From contig CAMLBO010000006.1 in the NCBI GenBank assembly GCA_946478305.1, positions 1 to 64,000 of the forward strand: a DNA stretch of 64,000 nt, written 5' to 3'. Shown piece after piece: positions 15,704 through 24,443 of the stretch (position 1 is its first letter; each line of letters starts with the position of its first letter). The notes beneath the pieces were generated by a model that saw only the letters and a list, made by a program, of their open reading frames with translations, had not been told where the DNA came from and did not search any database. This DNA comes from an uncultured Enterobacterales bacterium. Its GTDB lineage: Bacteria > Pseudomonadota > Gammaproteobacteria > Enterobacterales > Enterobacteriaceae. The position numbers and the translations under genes were made by a program.

Positions 15704-16894
15704 ATGAGAAACTGGCTACTGATTTCAGGTTTAACATCCGCGATGCTGGCGATCTCCGCCACACCGCTCTACGCAGCAGAAAAGGCCATGACGAAAACGA
15801 CTCATTACGCCTACGTGGGTACCTATAACCCCAATGGCGAAGGCGTTTACCGCTTTAAATTTGACAATAAAACCGGTGCACTGACCGAACGCGTGCTGGT
15901 CAGCCAGTTGCCGAATCAGGCCCAGATGGTCGCCAGCCATGACGGCAAAACGCTGTTTATCGGCAATGAAATTGATAATTATAACGGCGGGAAAAACGGC
16001 GCGATTGCGGCCTATAAAATCAACCCACAGGATGGAAGCCTGACGCTGATTAATCAGGTGGATTCGCAGGGCGGAGGCCCGGTTTATCTGTCGCTGACCC
16101 CAAAAGGCGATCACCTGCTGGTGGCCAACTACATCAGTGGCGTGGTGGCGGTATTCCCGGTAGATACCAGTGGCAAACTGGGCGAAGCCAGTGATCATCA
16201 ACAAGATTCGGGTCCGGCTGGGGCAGCAAAGCCCGCCGCAGCGGTTGAAGGCAGTTTTGCTGCCAGTGACCATAATGGCCCGCACGCCCATATGATTGCC
16301 ACCGATCCGAGCGGCAAGTTTGCCTTCTCCACCGACCTCGGCCTGGATCGCATTTATCAGTGGAAACTGGACGACGGAAAACTGATACCTAACGAGCCAG
16401 CGTTCATTAGCGCCTCTTCACCGGGTGCCGGTCCGCGCCATTTCGTGTTCCATCCGAACGGTAAGGTGGTCTTCCTGATCAACGAAGAGGCTTCAACGCT
16501 GACCAGCTATCGCTTTGACAGTGCTAAAGGCACGCTGACACAGCTGCATGTGTTGTCGTCGTTACCGGCTAACTTCAAAGGCACTAACTTTGCCGCAGGC
16601 ATCGTATTGAGCAAAGACGGACGTCATTTGTACGTGGCTAACCGTCTGCACAACAGCATTGCGCAAATCAACGTGACCGGCGAAGGCGCCATGACCTTTG
16701 GTGAAGAGGTTTGGACCCGTGGTGACTACCCGCGGACCATAAACTTCTCGCCGGATGGAAAATACATTTTCGCAATGAATCAACGAAGCGATAACATCAC
16801 TAAATTCAATGTTTCCGCCAGCAGCGGTAAACTGACCTTTGCTGATGAATACACTGCGGTGGGCAGCCCGTCGCAAATGGTGATTGTTCCCTGA
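15704..16894 (+). CDS. secreted lactonase-family beta-propeller protein (Pgl/YbhE-like)
   Basis: 396-residue protein of the seven-bladed 6-phosphogluconolactonase/cycloisomerase family. Unlike cytoplasmic Pgl it has a signal peptide (MRNWLLISGLTSAMLAISAT, cut near LYA/AEK), so it acts in the periplasm. Family repeats are clear: TTHYAYVGTYNPNGEGVYRF, HDGKTLFIGNE, DHNGPHAHMIATDPSGKFAF, DLGLDRIYQW, GAGPRHFVFHPNGKVVFLINE, DGRHLYVANRLHNSIAQI and RGDYPRTINFSPDGKYIFAMNQ. GAGG lies upstream of ATG 15704. Being downstream of amino-sugar-acid enzymes, it may hydrolyse an aldonolactone before uptake. This is inference; such propellers also have non-lactonase members. Confidence 0.85.
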   Translation: MRNWLLISGLTSAMLAISATPLYAAEKAMTKTTHYAYVGTYNPNGEGVYRFKFDNKTGALTERVLVSQLPNQAQMVASHDGKTLFIGNEIDNYNGGKNGAIAAYKINPQDGSLTLINQVDSQGGGPVYLSLTPKGDHLLVANYISGVVAVFPVDTSGKLGEASDHQQDSGPAGAAKPAAAVEGSFAASDHNGPHAHMIATDPSGKFAFSTDLGLDRIYQWKLDDGKLIPNEPAFISASSPGAGPRHFVFHPNGKVVFLINEEASTLTSYRFDSAKGTLTQLHVLSSLPANFKGTNFAAGIVLSKDGRHLYVANRLHNSIAQINVTGEGAMTFGEEVWTRGDYPRTINFSPDGKYIFAMNQRSDNITKFNVSASSGKLTFADEYTAVGSPSQMVIVP

Positions 16895-16932
16895 TAGTCA
16901 GGCGTTGAAGTGACTCAGTATGAATAAACGAT

Positions 16933-16966
16933 GCGGGGTGACGTTTCTTGTCATCCCGCCTTGTTA
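16933..16966 (+). terminator. terminator after the lactonase gene
   Basis: GCGGGGTGAC (16933-16942) pairs with GTCATCCCGC (16950-16959) with one G-T pair and loop GTTTCTT, followed by CTTGTTATTT. It separates the catabolic genes from the regulator gene, which therefore probably has its own promoter in 16967-17019. Confidence 0.75.
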
Positions 16967-17019
16967 TTTAACGCGCTCTGAAAATTGATGTTTTACGGTA
17001 ACCACTGACTGGAAGGATT

Positions 17020-18939
17020 ATGGTGAGATTTCCCTATCAACGACTGGCCCATCTGTTTGATGCCCTGCAGGCAGAAACGCTGCCGCAGGATGAGCTGGCA
17101 AAGCGCCTGGATGTCTCCACGCGCACGGTGCGAGCCGATATTACTGCACTCAATGAGATCATAGAGCAGTACGGTGCCTCGTTCGTGCACAACCGTGGCA
17201 GCGGATACCAACTGAAAATAGATGACGCTGCTCTGTTCTCTTCACTGCAACAGGCTAATAACCGCCGTATCAGTCCGACGCCACGCACTGCCCCTGAACG
17301 TGTCAACTACCTGCTAATACGCTTTTTGACCTCAGCTTTTTCACTCAAGCTGGAAGATCTGGCCGATGAATGGTTCGTCAGCCGGGGAACCCTGCAAAAT
17401 GATATGGCTGAGGTCAGGGAGCATCTGGCGCGCTATCACCTTAGCATTGAAACCAAGCCGCGTTACGGCATGAAGTTGTTCGGCGCTGAACTGGCTATCC
17501 GCGCCTGCCTGACCGATTTGCTGTTCGAGCTTGATGGCGAAGATCAGACCAATCCGTTACTGAAAACGGAAAGTTTGGAGCGCGAAGCACTGGCACCGCT
17601 GACCGATTTTATGCACCAGTTGCTGGCCCAGTCGTCAATCCAGCTGACAGATGAAGGCGAGCAGTATCTGATCCTCTATTGCGCGGTGGCCATCAAACGT
17701 ATTACCGGCGGCTACCCGCTGACCGACTTCGATGCAGAAGAGGGCGATCCGGCCGTGCGACAGGTGTCTGTGCGTCTGGCAGCGGAGCTGAAAGCGCTGG
17801 TGGGTAAAGAGATCCCGGCTGCGGAAGAGGCTTATTTGCGGGTCAATATTGCGGCGCGGCGGGTACAGAATATTTTACCAACTGACATCAATGCCGACGA
17901 CGATGAATCTCTGGTGGATTACATTCTCTCTTATATCAATGCGCACTATAACTATGATTTACAAGGTGATAAGCAGCTGCGGGCTGATCTGTTAACCCAT
18001 ATTAAGACCATGATCACCCGGGTTAAATATCAGATTAATATCCCTAATCCCCTGCTCGGTAACATCAAGCAGCACTATCCGATGGCCTACGACGTAACCC
18101 TGGCAGCGGTTTCCAGCTGGGGGAAATATACACCGTATTCACTCAGCGAAAACGAAATCGGGTTTTTGGTGTTGCACATCGGCGTGGGGCTGGAGCGGCA
18201 TTACAACATCGGTTACCAGCGCCATCCACAGGTGATGCTGGTGTGCGATACCGGCAACTCGACGATCCGCATGATTCAGGCGCAGATCAGCCGCAAATAC
18301 CCGCAGCTGGTGGTGACGCAGGTGGTCTCTTTGCGCGACTACGAGAAGCTTGAACACGTCGACGAAGATTTTATTATCTCCAATGCGCGTATCACCGAAA
18401 AAAATAAGCCGGTGGTGGTGCTGTCGCCTTTCCCGACCGAGTATCAGATGGAGCAGTTGGGGAAATTGGTGTTAGTGGACCGCACGCGCCCTTACATGCT
18501 GGAGAAGTTCTTCGACGAAAAACATTTTATGATCATCGACGAACCGATGACCCAGGCGCAACTGTTCCATAAGGTCTGCACCCAACTGGAAGAGGAGGGC
18601 TACGTCGACGCCGAGTTTTACCCCTCAGTAGTGGAGCGTGAAGAGATTGTCTCGACCATGCTTGGCGAAGGTATTGCACTGCCGCATTCGCTGGGTTTGC
18701 TGGCGAAGAAAACTGTGGTGATCACACTGCTCTCCCCGCAGGGTATCGCGTGGGGGGATGGGGAAACGGCGCATGTGATTTTCCTGCTGGCGATCAGCAA
18801 AGCGGATTACGAAGAGGCGATGGCGATTTACGACCTGTTTGTCACATTTGTGCGGGAACGGTCGATGAGCCGTTTGCTGAGCAGTTCTAATTTTGAAAGT
18901 TTTAAGGCGATAGCGAAAGATTGCCTTAGCAGGATTTGA
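17020..18939 (+). CDS. PTS-responsive transcription regulator (HTH-PRD-PRD-EIIB-EIIA)
   Basis: 639-residue regulator of the BglG/MtlR/LicR group in its DNA-binding form. Domains in order: N-terminal HTH (about 5-60, LPQDELAKRLDVSTRTVRAD), a second HTH-like region (about 92-165), PRD1 (about 185-290), PRD2 (about 295-395), a Gat-type EIIB domain with Cys409 (VMLVCDTGNSTIRM) and an EIIA domain with His556 (GEGIALPHSLGL). PRD2 keeps both histidines (His327, His386). In PRD1 the aligned positions are Tyr220 and Asn276, so PRD1 looks unable to be phosphorylated. GGAAGGA precedes ATG 17020. It probably activates the upstream operon in response to PTS phosphorylation. It has no RNA-binding CAT domain. 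Confidence 0.9.
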   Translation: MVRFPYQRLAHLFDALQAETLPQDELAKRLDVSTRTVRADITALNEIIEQYGASFVHNRGSGYQLKIDDAALFSSLQQANNRRISPTPRTAPERVNYLLIRFLTSAFSLKLEDLADEWFVSRGTLQNDMAEVREHLARYHLSIETKPRYGMKLFGAELAIRACLTDLLFELDGEDQTNPLLKTESLEREALAPLTDFMHQLLAQSSIQLTDEGEQYLILYCAVAIKRITGGYPLTDFDAEEGDPAVRQVSVRLAAELKALVGKEIPAAEEAYLRVNIAARRVQNILPTDINADDDESLVDYILSYINAHYNYDLQGDKQLRADLLTHIKTMITRVKYQINIPNPLLGNIKQHYPMAYDVTLAAVSSWGKYTPYSLSENEIGFLVLHIGVGLERHYNIGYQRHPQVMLVCDTGNSTIRMIQAQISRKYPQLVVTQVVSLRDYEKLEHVDEDFIISNARITEKNKPVVVLSPFPTEYQMEQLGKLVLVDRTRPYMLEKFFDEKHFMIIDEPMTQAQLFHKVCTQLEEEGYVDAEFYPSVVEREEIVSTMLGEGIALPHSLGLLAKKTVVITLLSPQGIAWGDGETAHVIFLLAISKADYEEAMAIYDLFVTFVRERSMSRLLSSSNFESFKAIAKDCLSRI

Positions 18940-18956
18940 TCCACGCTTGGCGTGGA
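18940..18956. terminator. short convergent hairpin between the regulator and npr
   Basis: TCCACGC (18940-18946) pairs with GCGTGGA (18950-18956) around a TTG loop in the 39-bp gap between converging genes. No U-tract follows on either side. Confidence 0.45.
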
Positions 18957-18978
18957 GCAAACCCTTAATGCTGAGCGG

Positions 18979-19251
18979 CTAGTCTTCGTCGAACCCTGAG
19001 TTGATCAAATTCACTACCGCAGTTAGCGCCTCTTGTTCATCAGGGCCGGTTGCTTCTATTTCGATTTTCTGGCCCTTTGGGGAATCAAGCATCAGTAGCG
19101 CAATTACGCTGCTGGCTTCCGCTTCAATGCCTGCGTCGTTACGCAGCATCACTTCTGACTCAAAGCTCTGTACCAGTTCAAACAATTTCATGGCCGGTCG
19201 GGCATGCATACCCAGCCGGTTTTTGATCTCTACCGTTTGCTTAACCGTCAT
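18979..19251 (-). CDS. ptsO: NPr, HPr-like phosphocarrier of the nitrogen PTS
   Basis: Cytoplasmic carrier that moves phosphate from EINtr (PtsP, not in the window) to EIIANtr (PtsN). 90 residues, HPr fold. The active His16 lies in [13 protein letters not shown], and [20 protein letters not shown] is the regulatory-helix region. Start ATG 19251 overlaps the rapZ stop (ATGA). Last gene of the rpoN-hpf-ptsN-rapZ-npr order known from E. coli; also named npr. The accessory PTS-like island ends 39 bp beyond it. Confidence 0.95.
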   Translation of the reverse strand: MTVKQTVEIKNRLGMHARPAMKLFELVQSFESEVMLRNDAGIEAEASSVIALLMLDSPKGQKIEIEATGPDEQEALTAVVNLINSGFDED

Positions 19252-20102
19252 GATTTGCGTTTTTCCAGCGTGCGATGGCGGGATTGCACGTTCTTCCCGC
19301 GGGAACGGAAGTAGTCAGCCAGTTGTTCTGCGATATACACCGAGCGGTGTTTACCGCCAGTACAGCCGATGGCGACGGTCAAATAACTGCGGTTATTGGT
19401 TTCCAGCATCGGTAGCCACAGTTCAAGGTAGCTACGGGTCTGATAAATAAAATTATGTACTTCAGTGTGACGGTCCAGGAAGGCTATCACGGGTTTATCC
19501 AGGCCGGTCATCGGGCGTAGCTTGGGATCCCAGTGTGGGTTCGGCAGGAAGCGCACATCAAACACGTAGTCGGCATCAATGGGGATACCGTGTTTGAAGC
19601 CAAATGACTCAAACACCATGGTCAGTTCGCGCTCGCGTTTACCCAACAGGCGGGTGCGCAGCATTTCGGCCAGTTCATGGACTGACATTTCTGAGGTGTC
19701 AATAATGAGATCGGCGGATGAACGCAGTGGTTCGAGCAGATCCGCTTCTTCATCAATGGCGCTTTCGAGCGAGAGATTTTTACTGGAAAGAGGATGAAGG
19801 CGACGGGTATCGCTGTAACGACGGATCAGCGTATTGCGATCGGCATCAAGGAACAGTAGCTGAGGTGAAAAACTTTCCGGCAGCTGTGCCATAGCATGTT
19901 CGAAAATCTCAGGATTTTCCGGCATGTTGCGCACGTCGATGCTGACCGCGGCAGATATATTGCGTTCGGCGAGGGTCTGGGCGAGCTGAGGCAGTAAGAC
20001 TACCGGCAGGTTGTCCACGCAGTAAAACCCCATGTCTTCCAGTGCCCGCAAGGCAACCGACTTACCAGAACCGGAACGGCCGCTGACAATCATCAGCACC
20101 AT
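19248..20102 (-). CDS. rapZ: RapZ, RNase adaptor for the sRNA GlmZ
   Basis: RNA-binding adaptor that senses glucosamine-6-phosphate and delivers GlmZ to RNase E, so tuning glmS. The start ATG 20102 (GGGGAG upstream) gives 284 residues, the E. coli length. Walker A GRSGSGKS (residues 8-15) is intact. The C-terminal RNA- and metabolite-binding half includes [17 protein letters not shown] and a basic tail [19 protein letters not shown]. Nearly identical to the E. coli protein. Overlaps ptsO by 4 bp. Confidence 0.96.
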   Translation of the reverse strand: MVLMIVSGRSGSGKSVALRALEDMGFYCVDNLPVVLLPQLAQTLAERNISAAVSIDVRNMPENPEIFEHAMAQLPESFSPQLLFLDADRNTLIRRYSDTRRLHPLSSKNLSLESAIDEEADLLEPLRSSADLIIDTSEMSVHELAEMLRTRLLGKRERELTMVFESFGFKHGIPIDADYVFDVRFLPNPHWDPKLRPMTGLDKPVIAFLDRHTEVHNFIYQTRSYLELWLPMLETNNRSYLTVAIGCTGGKHRSVYIAEQLADYFRSRGKNVQSRHRTLEKRKS

Positions 20103-20142
20103 GTTGTGACTCCCCTGCAATTCAGCGTTCAGAATTTACTTC

Positions 20143-20201
20143 CCCGGCAAGCTGACCGGGAACCATCATTGGCAAAATCTTGCCGGCACTAAGGTACCGG
20201 C
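20143..20201 (-). other. two tandem stem-loops in the ptsN-rapZ spacer
   Basis: CCCGG/CCGGG (20143-20147 with 20156-20160) and GCCGG/CCGGC (20182-20186 with 20197-20201) lie between the ptsN stop and the rapZ start, in the minus-strand transcript. They may modulate readthrough or be processing sites. No long U-tract follows either. Confidence 0.35.
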
Positions 20202-20228
20202 TGAACAGTAACTGGCTATCTTTTTTTA

Positions 20229-20699
20229 TTATTCACTTTCGGTCATGATTTGGAAGAGTTCTTCGTCGCTTTGCGCCCCACGCAGACGACGGCACACGGT
20301 TTTGTCAGCCAGTTTTTTGGCGACCAAAGACAAGGTGTGTAAGTGGGTTTTACATTGATCGGCAGGGACCAGCAACGCAAAAAGCAGGTCGACCGGCTGA
20401 TTATCAATAGCATCGAAGGCGATAGGTTGTTCCAGTTGGATGAATACTCCGACAGCGCGCAGCGTGTCCTCTTCCAGTTTACCGTGCGGAATGGCAATAC
20501 CTGCACCAATGCCGGTGCTGCCCATTCTTTCGCGGGTGAGGATGGCATCGAAAATTACCTGCGGCGCCAGATTGAGTTGTTTGGCGGCAAGTTCGCTGAT
20601 GATTTCCAACGCGCGTTTTTTACTGGCGCAGTGAACGCCGCTTTTCGTACATTCGGCGTTAAGAACTGACGTTAACTGCATAGCTGTATCGTTAATCAT
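20229..20699 (-). CDS. ptsN: EIIA-Ntr of the nitrogen PTS
   Basis: Terminal phosphoacceptor of PTS-Ntr. In E. coli, its unphosphorylated form controls potassium transport (TrkA, KdpD) and phosphate signalling. 156 residues; phosphorylation site His72 in GIAIPHGKLEEDTLRAVG. KKRALEIISELAAKQL and LLFALLVPADQCKTHLHTLSL are highly conserved. It ends about seven residues earlier than E. coli PtsN, a harmless tail difference. Located between hpf and rapZ in the standard order. Confidence 0.96.
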   Translation of the reverse strand: MINDTAMQLTSVLNAECTKSGVHCASKKRALEIISELAAKQLNLAPQVIFDAILTRERMGSTGIGAGIAIPHGKLEEDTLRAVGVFIQLEQPIAFDAIDNQPVDLLFALLVPADQCKTHLHTLSLVAKKLADKTVCRRLRGAQSDEELFQIMTESE

Positions 20700-20756
20700 T
20701 TCATCTTCACTTTAGCGCTGTTTCACTCTCACGCTCTTTTGCCCTAAATGACAGTT

Positions 20757-20784
20757 CGGCTCGTTTCCCGAAGGTCACGAGCCG
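20757..20784 (-). other. stem-loop between hpf and ptsN
   Basis: Perfect 8-bp stem CGGCTCGT (20757-20764) / ACGAGCCG (20777-20784) in the 124-bp hpf-ptsN spacer. On the minus strand it is followed by AACTGTCATTT, so it may be a partial terminator that sets different hpf and ptsN levels. Confidence 0.4.
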
Positions 20785-20823
20785 ATGCTCTCAAAGTCAA
20801 TAGCGCAAAAGGCTACGTGAGTG

Positions 20824-21111
20824 TCAGTGCTGTTTCAGTTTATCTTTATGCTTATTGAGCTGGCGTGCCAGTTTATCAACCAGGCCATCAATGGCCGCAT
20901 ACATATCCTGATGTTCCGAGGTGGCATGCAACTCGCCTCCATTCACATGCAGCGTAGCTTCAGCCACTTTCTGCACTTTTTCAACGCTCAGTACCACGTA
21001 TACCTGATTAATTCGATCGAAAAATTGCTCAAGCTTAGCAAACTTCGATGTGACAAATTCTCTCAAGGGTTCCGTGATTTCGACGTGATGTCCGGTAATG
21101 TTGAGCTGCAT
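20824..21111 (-). CDS. hpf: ribosome hibernation promoting factor HPF
   Basis: Short-form hibernation factor that with RMF dimerises 70S ribosomes in stationary phase. Start ATG 21111 gives 95 residues, as in E. coli; AGGAAG precedes it. The sequence starts MQLNITGHHVEITEPLREFV, with EATLHVNGGELHATSEHQDM and IDGLVDKLARQLNKHKDKLK. It lies 23 bp downstream of rpoN in the conserved operon. Confidence 0.95.
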   Translation of the reverse strand: MQLNITGHHVEITEPLREFVTSKFAKLEQFFDRINQVYVVLSVEKVQKVAEATLHVNGGELHATSEHQDMYAAIDGLVDKLARQLNKHKDKLKQH

Positions 21112-21134
21112 AATGTCTTCCTTCTCTGTTGAGG

Positions 21135-22568
21135 TCAAACTAACTGTTTGCGTTGGTTTGAGGGCGGGATGGACAAAGACTCTCGGTATTTAGCAACGGT
21201 GCGACGGGCAACCATGATCCCCTGATCGGAAAGCAAGGTGGCTAACTTACTGTCGCTTAACGGTTTGACGGGGTTCTCCGCCGCGATCAATTTCCTCACC
21301 AGCGCCCGGATAGCGGTCGACGATGCTTCGCCGCCGCTGTCAGTACTGACATGGCTGGAGAAGAAATATTTCAGCTCGAAAATGCCACGCGGGCTATGCA
21401 GAAACTTCTGCGTGGTCACGCGTGAAATGGTCGATTCGTGCATTTCGACCGCTCCGGCGATATCGGCCAGAACCATCGGTTTCATAAATTCTTCGCCTGA
21501 CTCAAAAAAAGCCTGCTGCTGTTCGACGATGCAACGGGTCACTTTCAGCAGAGTTTCATTGCGGCTTTCCAGACTTTTGATCAACCATTTCGCTTCCTGC
21601 AAATTGCTGCGGATGAACTGGCCGTCACTGTCGCTGCGTGTTGAGCTGCCCATTGCCGCGTACTGCTGGTTGATTTTTAGTCTTGGTATGCTGTCGGAGT
21701 TAAGTTCCACCGTCCAGATACCTGATACCTTACGCACCAGCACATCCGGGATAACATATTCAGATTCACCGGTGTTGATAGACTGCCCGGGGCGTGGATC
21801 CAAAGACTGGATCAACTGCATCGCTCCTTTGAGTGTATCTTCTTTTAGCCGGGTTGATCGCATCAGCGCGCGGAAATCATGATTAGCCAGTAGATCCAGA
21901 TGGTCACTGACAATCAGTTTGGCTTCGATCAGAAAAGCGGTTTCCGGCACGTATTGAGAAAGTTGGATCAACAGGCAGTCGCGCAAGTCTTTGGCCGCCA
22001 CGCCTACAGGGTCAAAGCGCTGAACGCGTTTGAGTACGGCTTCTACCTCTTCCATAGTGACATCTTCGTCGCCGACGCTCTCCAGGATGTCTTCCAGCGA
22101 CACGGTGAGATAACCGGTATCATCCACGGCATCAACAATTGAGGTGGCGATAGCGGCATCGGTATCGCTAAAGGGCGTCAGTTCCACTTGCCACATCAGG
22201 TAGTCCTGCAGCGTCTGGGTAGTTTCGCCCTGATAGACTGGCAACTCGTCGTCGCTGTAATCATTGCCTGTGCCGGACGGCGTACCGGCGGTATAAATTT
22301 CGTCCCAGGTGGCATCCAGTGGCAGCTCTTCGGGCATGTCTTTCTGCTCGAGCGCTTCGCGGGTATCAAGCCCTTCGCTGTCCAGCGTTTCTACGGAGTC
22401 GATCTCATCATGCAGGTCGGTTTGCTCTAACAGAGGATTGCTTTCCAGCGCCAGTTGGATCTCCTGCTGGAGTTCAAGCGTCGACAGTTGCAACAGGCGG
22501 ATTGCCTGTTGTAACTGAGGGGTCATGGCCAGTTGCTGGCTGAATCTGAGCTGCAAACCTTGCTTCAT
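21135..22568 (-). CDS. rpoN: RNA polymerase sigma-54 factor
   Basis: Alternative sigma factor for nitrogen and other enhancer-dependent promoters. 477 residues. Region I is Gln/Leu rich ([20 protein letters not shown]), followed by an acidic region II. The core-binding domain includes [15 protein letters not shown], then the HTH ([20 protein letters not shown]) and the RpoN box [12 protein letters not shown] near the C-terminus that reads the -24 element. Located between lptB and hpf, the usual place. Confidence 0.96.
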   Translation of the reverse strand: MKQGLQLRFSQQLAMTPQLQQAIRLLQLSTLELQQEIQLALESNPLLEQTDLHDEIDSVETLDSEGLDTREALEQKDMPEELPLDATWDEIYTAGTPSGTGNDYSDDELPVYQGETTQTLQDYLMWQVELTPFSDTDAAIATSIVDAVDDTGYLTVSLEDILESVGDEDVTMEEVEAVLKRVQRFDPVGVAAKDLRDCLLIQLSQYVPETAFLIEAKLIVSDHLDLLANHDFRALMRSTRLKEDTLKGAMQLIQSLDPRPGQSINTGESEYVIPDVLVRKVSGIWTVELNSDSIPRLKINQQYAAMGSSTRSDSDGQFIRSNLQEAKWLIKSLESRNETLLKVTRCIVEQQQAFFESGEEFMKPMVLADIAGAVEMHESTISRVTTQKFLHSPRGIFELKYFFSSHVSTDSGGEASSTAIRALVRKLIAAENPVKPLSDSKLATLLSDQGIMVARRTVAKYRESLSIPPSNQRKQLV

Positions 22569-22597
22569 ATCTTGGCTTTACGTCCTGATAACGTGAT

Positions 22598-23323
22598 TTA
22601 CAGACGGAATTCTTCACCGAGATAGACACGTTTAACTTGTTCATCTGCCAGAATATCCGTCGGTGTGCCATGGGCAATGAGTTTCCCCTGGCTGACGATA
22701 TAAGCGCGTTCACACACATCGAGCGTTTCACGCACGTTGTGGTCGGTGATCAGTACCCCGAGACCGCTGTCACGCAGATGTTCGATGATCTTTTTGATAT
22801 CGATAACTGAAATCGGGTCAACACCGGCGAAAGGTTCATCGAGCAGGATAAACTTAGGATTGGCGGCCAGTGCACGGGCTATCTCAACACGGCGGCGTTC
22901 ACCACCCGACAGGGATTGCCCGAGGTTGTCGCGCAGATGGGAGATATGAAACTCTTCCATCAGTTCATTTGCCCGATCATTACGCTGATCTTTCGTCAGA
23001 TCGTCCCGGATCTCGAGCACGGCCATCAGGTTATTGAATACACTGAGGCGGCGGAAGATTGAGGCTTCCTGCGGTAAATAGCCGATGCCACGGCGCGCAC
23101 GTGTGTGCAGTGGCAGCAGGCTGATATCTTCGTCGTCAACGATAATGCGGCCTGCATCGCGCTGAACAATGCCCACGACCATATAGAAGGTCGTGGTTTT
23201 ACCCGCACCGTTTGGACCCAGTAACCCGACGATTTCGCCTGAGTTGACGGTCAGGCTGACATCTTCAACCACTTTGCGGCCTTTGTAGGCCTTAGCCAGA
23301 TTTTCTGCGATTAACGTTGCCAT
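22598..23323 (-). CDS. lptB: LptB, ATPase of the LPS export ABC transporter
   Basis: Cytoplasmic ATPase that powers extraction of LPS from the inner membrane by LptB2FGC. 241 residues. Walker [10 protein letters not shown]-loop in [10 protein letters not shown], signature [10 protein letters not shown], Walker [12 protein letters not shown] and switch His in [11 protein letters not shown] are all intact. It follows lptA with a 6-bp gap and is followed by rpoN after 29 bp. Confidence 0.97.
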   Translation of the reverse strand: MATLIAENLAKAYKGRKVVEDVSLTVNSGEIVGLLGPNGAGKTTTFYMVVGIVQRDAGRIIVDDEDISLLPLHTRARRGIGYLPQEASIFRRLSVFNNLMAVLEIRDDLTKDQRNDRANELMEEFHISHLRDNLGQSLSGGERRRVEIARALAANPKFILLDEPFAGVDPISVIDIKKIIEHLRDSGLGVLITDHNVRETLDVCERAYIVSQGKLIAHGTPTDILADEQVKRVYLGEEFRL

Positions 23324-23329
23324 AAATTA

Positions 23330-23896
23330 TCACTTACTCTTTTTGGTCGGGGTCGGCTGGGCTGTCGCGGGTTGGTTTTTGTCCTGCAATTGCGCAGGAA
23401 CCAGAACGGTGGTGACCCTGCCGCCTTTATTGTCGCTGAAGGCTTCCATCTGCTGTTTTTGCACCAGATAGGTAATTCGGTCACCTTTCACATTACTGTC
23501 TTGCTGTTCCAGGTAGGCATTGCCAGTCAGGGTAACCAGGTCAGTGGCGACTTCATAACGCACTTTTGACGCATGGCCGCTGATAGGTTTGCCGTTGTCC
23601 TGCATTTGATAGAAGGTCACCGGATTACCGTAACCTTCCACGACTTCTTTGCCGGATTCCCCTTTAGGTCGGATAACCACGACTTTGTCCGCTTTGACCT
23701 GAATCGAACCCTGATTGACGATCACGTTACCGGTGAAGGTAGCGGTGTTGGTGTTGACATCCAGCGCCTGATTGACCGAATTGATGGTGATCGGCTTGGT
23801 CGTGTCGTCTTTCAGCGCAAACGCCGGAATGCTGACGGCAAGCAGAGAGCTGGTGATCAGGAAATTACGGATTTTATTTTTTGCTTGGGATTTCAT
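23330..23896 (-). CDS. lptA: LptA, periplasmic LPS-bridge protein
   Basis: Forms the beta-jellyroll bridge carrying LPS across the periplasm between LptC and LptD. 188 residues with a signal peptide (hydrophobic about 12-27, cut after AFA). OstA/LptA repeats include QALDVNTNTATFTGNVIVNQ, VVEGYGNPVTFYQMQDNGKP and SGHASKVRYEVATDLVTLTG. A proline- and lysine-rich tail ends TPTKKSK. The start lies inside lptC with a 23-bp overlap, as in related species. Sequence around it offered no clear sigma-E or Cpx site to me. Confidence 0.95.
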   Translation of the reverse strand: MKSQAKNKIRNFLITSSLLAVSIPAFALKDDTTKPITINSVNQALDVNTNTATFTGNVIVNQGSIQVKADKVVVIRPKGESGKEVVEGYGNPVTFYQMQDNGKPISGHASKVRYEVATDLVTLTGNAYLEQQDSNVKGDRITYLVQKQQMEAFSDNKGGRVTTVLVPAQLQDKNQPATAQPTPTKKSK

Positions 23897-24443
23897 AAGT
23901 GGTATTTACCTTTTCGATCAGCTCTGCGGTTTTATTACGCAGATTTCCACGCATTTTCATGCCGTTAGATGTAAAGCCTGTGCCGTAAAGCGTCACTTCA
24001 TCATCTGAAGCCACGTCCTGTGTGACCAGGTTAACTGAAGCATTGTCCGTTATGATGCGCTGCAATTGCGACGTATCCGGCGTCAGGCTGTCCACCTGAA
24101 CGTGCCCGTACAAATAGAGCATTTTGTCATTGGTCATCTTGGCGCGATCTGAGCGTACGGTCCAGACAGGAATTTTGTCTTTGTCATACATGGTCATCAC
24201 GGGTTGAGTAAACCAGGTCAGCTGATCGGTAGTGTAATATTTGACCTCAGCAGAGACCAGCTTGTAATTCAGGCTGCCGAGAGGGTTATACACCACAGTG
24301 ACCGTGTGCTGGCTCTGATAGGTGGGTTCCTGATCGTTAGTCGCCGTCGGGGCCGGGTTATCGGAATCAGAAAGAGACCAGCCAATCAGGGCTAACGCCA
24401 CCAGGGCCAGCAGGATAGTTATCCATAGCTTTGGTTTGTTCAT
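23874..24443 (-). CDS. lptC: LptC, inner-membrane LPS transport protein
   Basis: Bitopic protein that receives LPS from LptB2FG and passes it to LptA. 189 residues; one N-terminal membrane helix (about 7-23) and a periplasmic jellyroll including WFTQPVMTMYDKDKIPVWTV and YLYGHVQVDSLTPDTSQLQ. The C-terminal SNGMKMRGNLRNKTAELIEK is conserved. Start overlaps the kdsC stop (ATGA); the end overlaps lptA. Length matches E. coli (191). Confidence 0.95.
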   Translation of the reverse strand: MNKPKLWITILLALVALALIGWSLSDSDNPAPTATNDQEPTYQSQHTVTVVYNPLGSLNYKLVSAEVKYYTTDQLTWFTQPVMTMYDKDKIPVWTVRSDRAKMTNDKMLYLYGHVQVDSLTPDTSQLQRIITDNASVNLVTQDVASDDEVTLYGTGFTSNGMKMRGNLRNKTAELIEKVNTTYEIPSKK

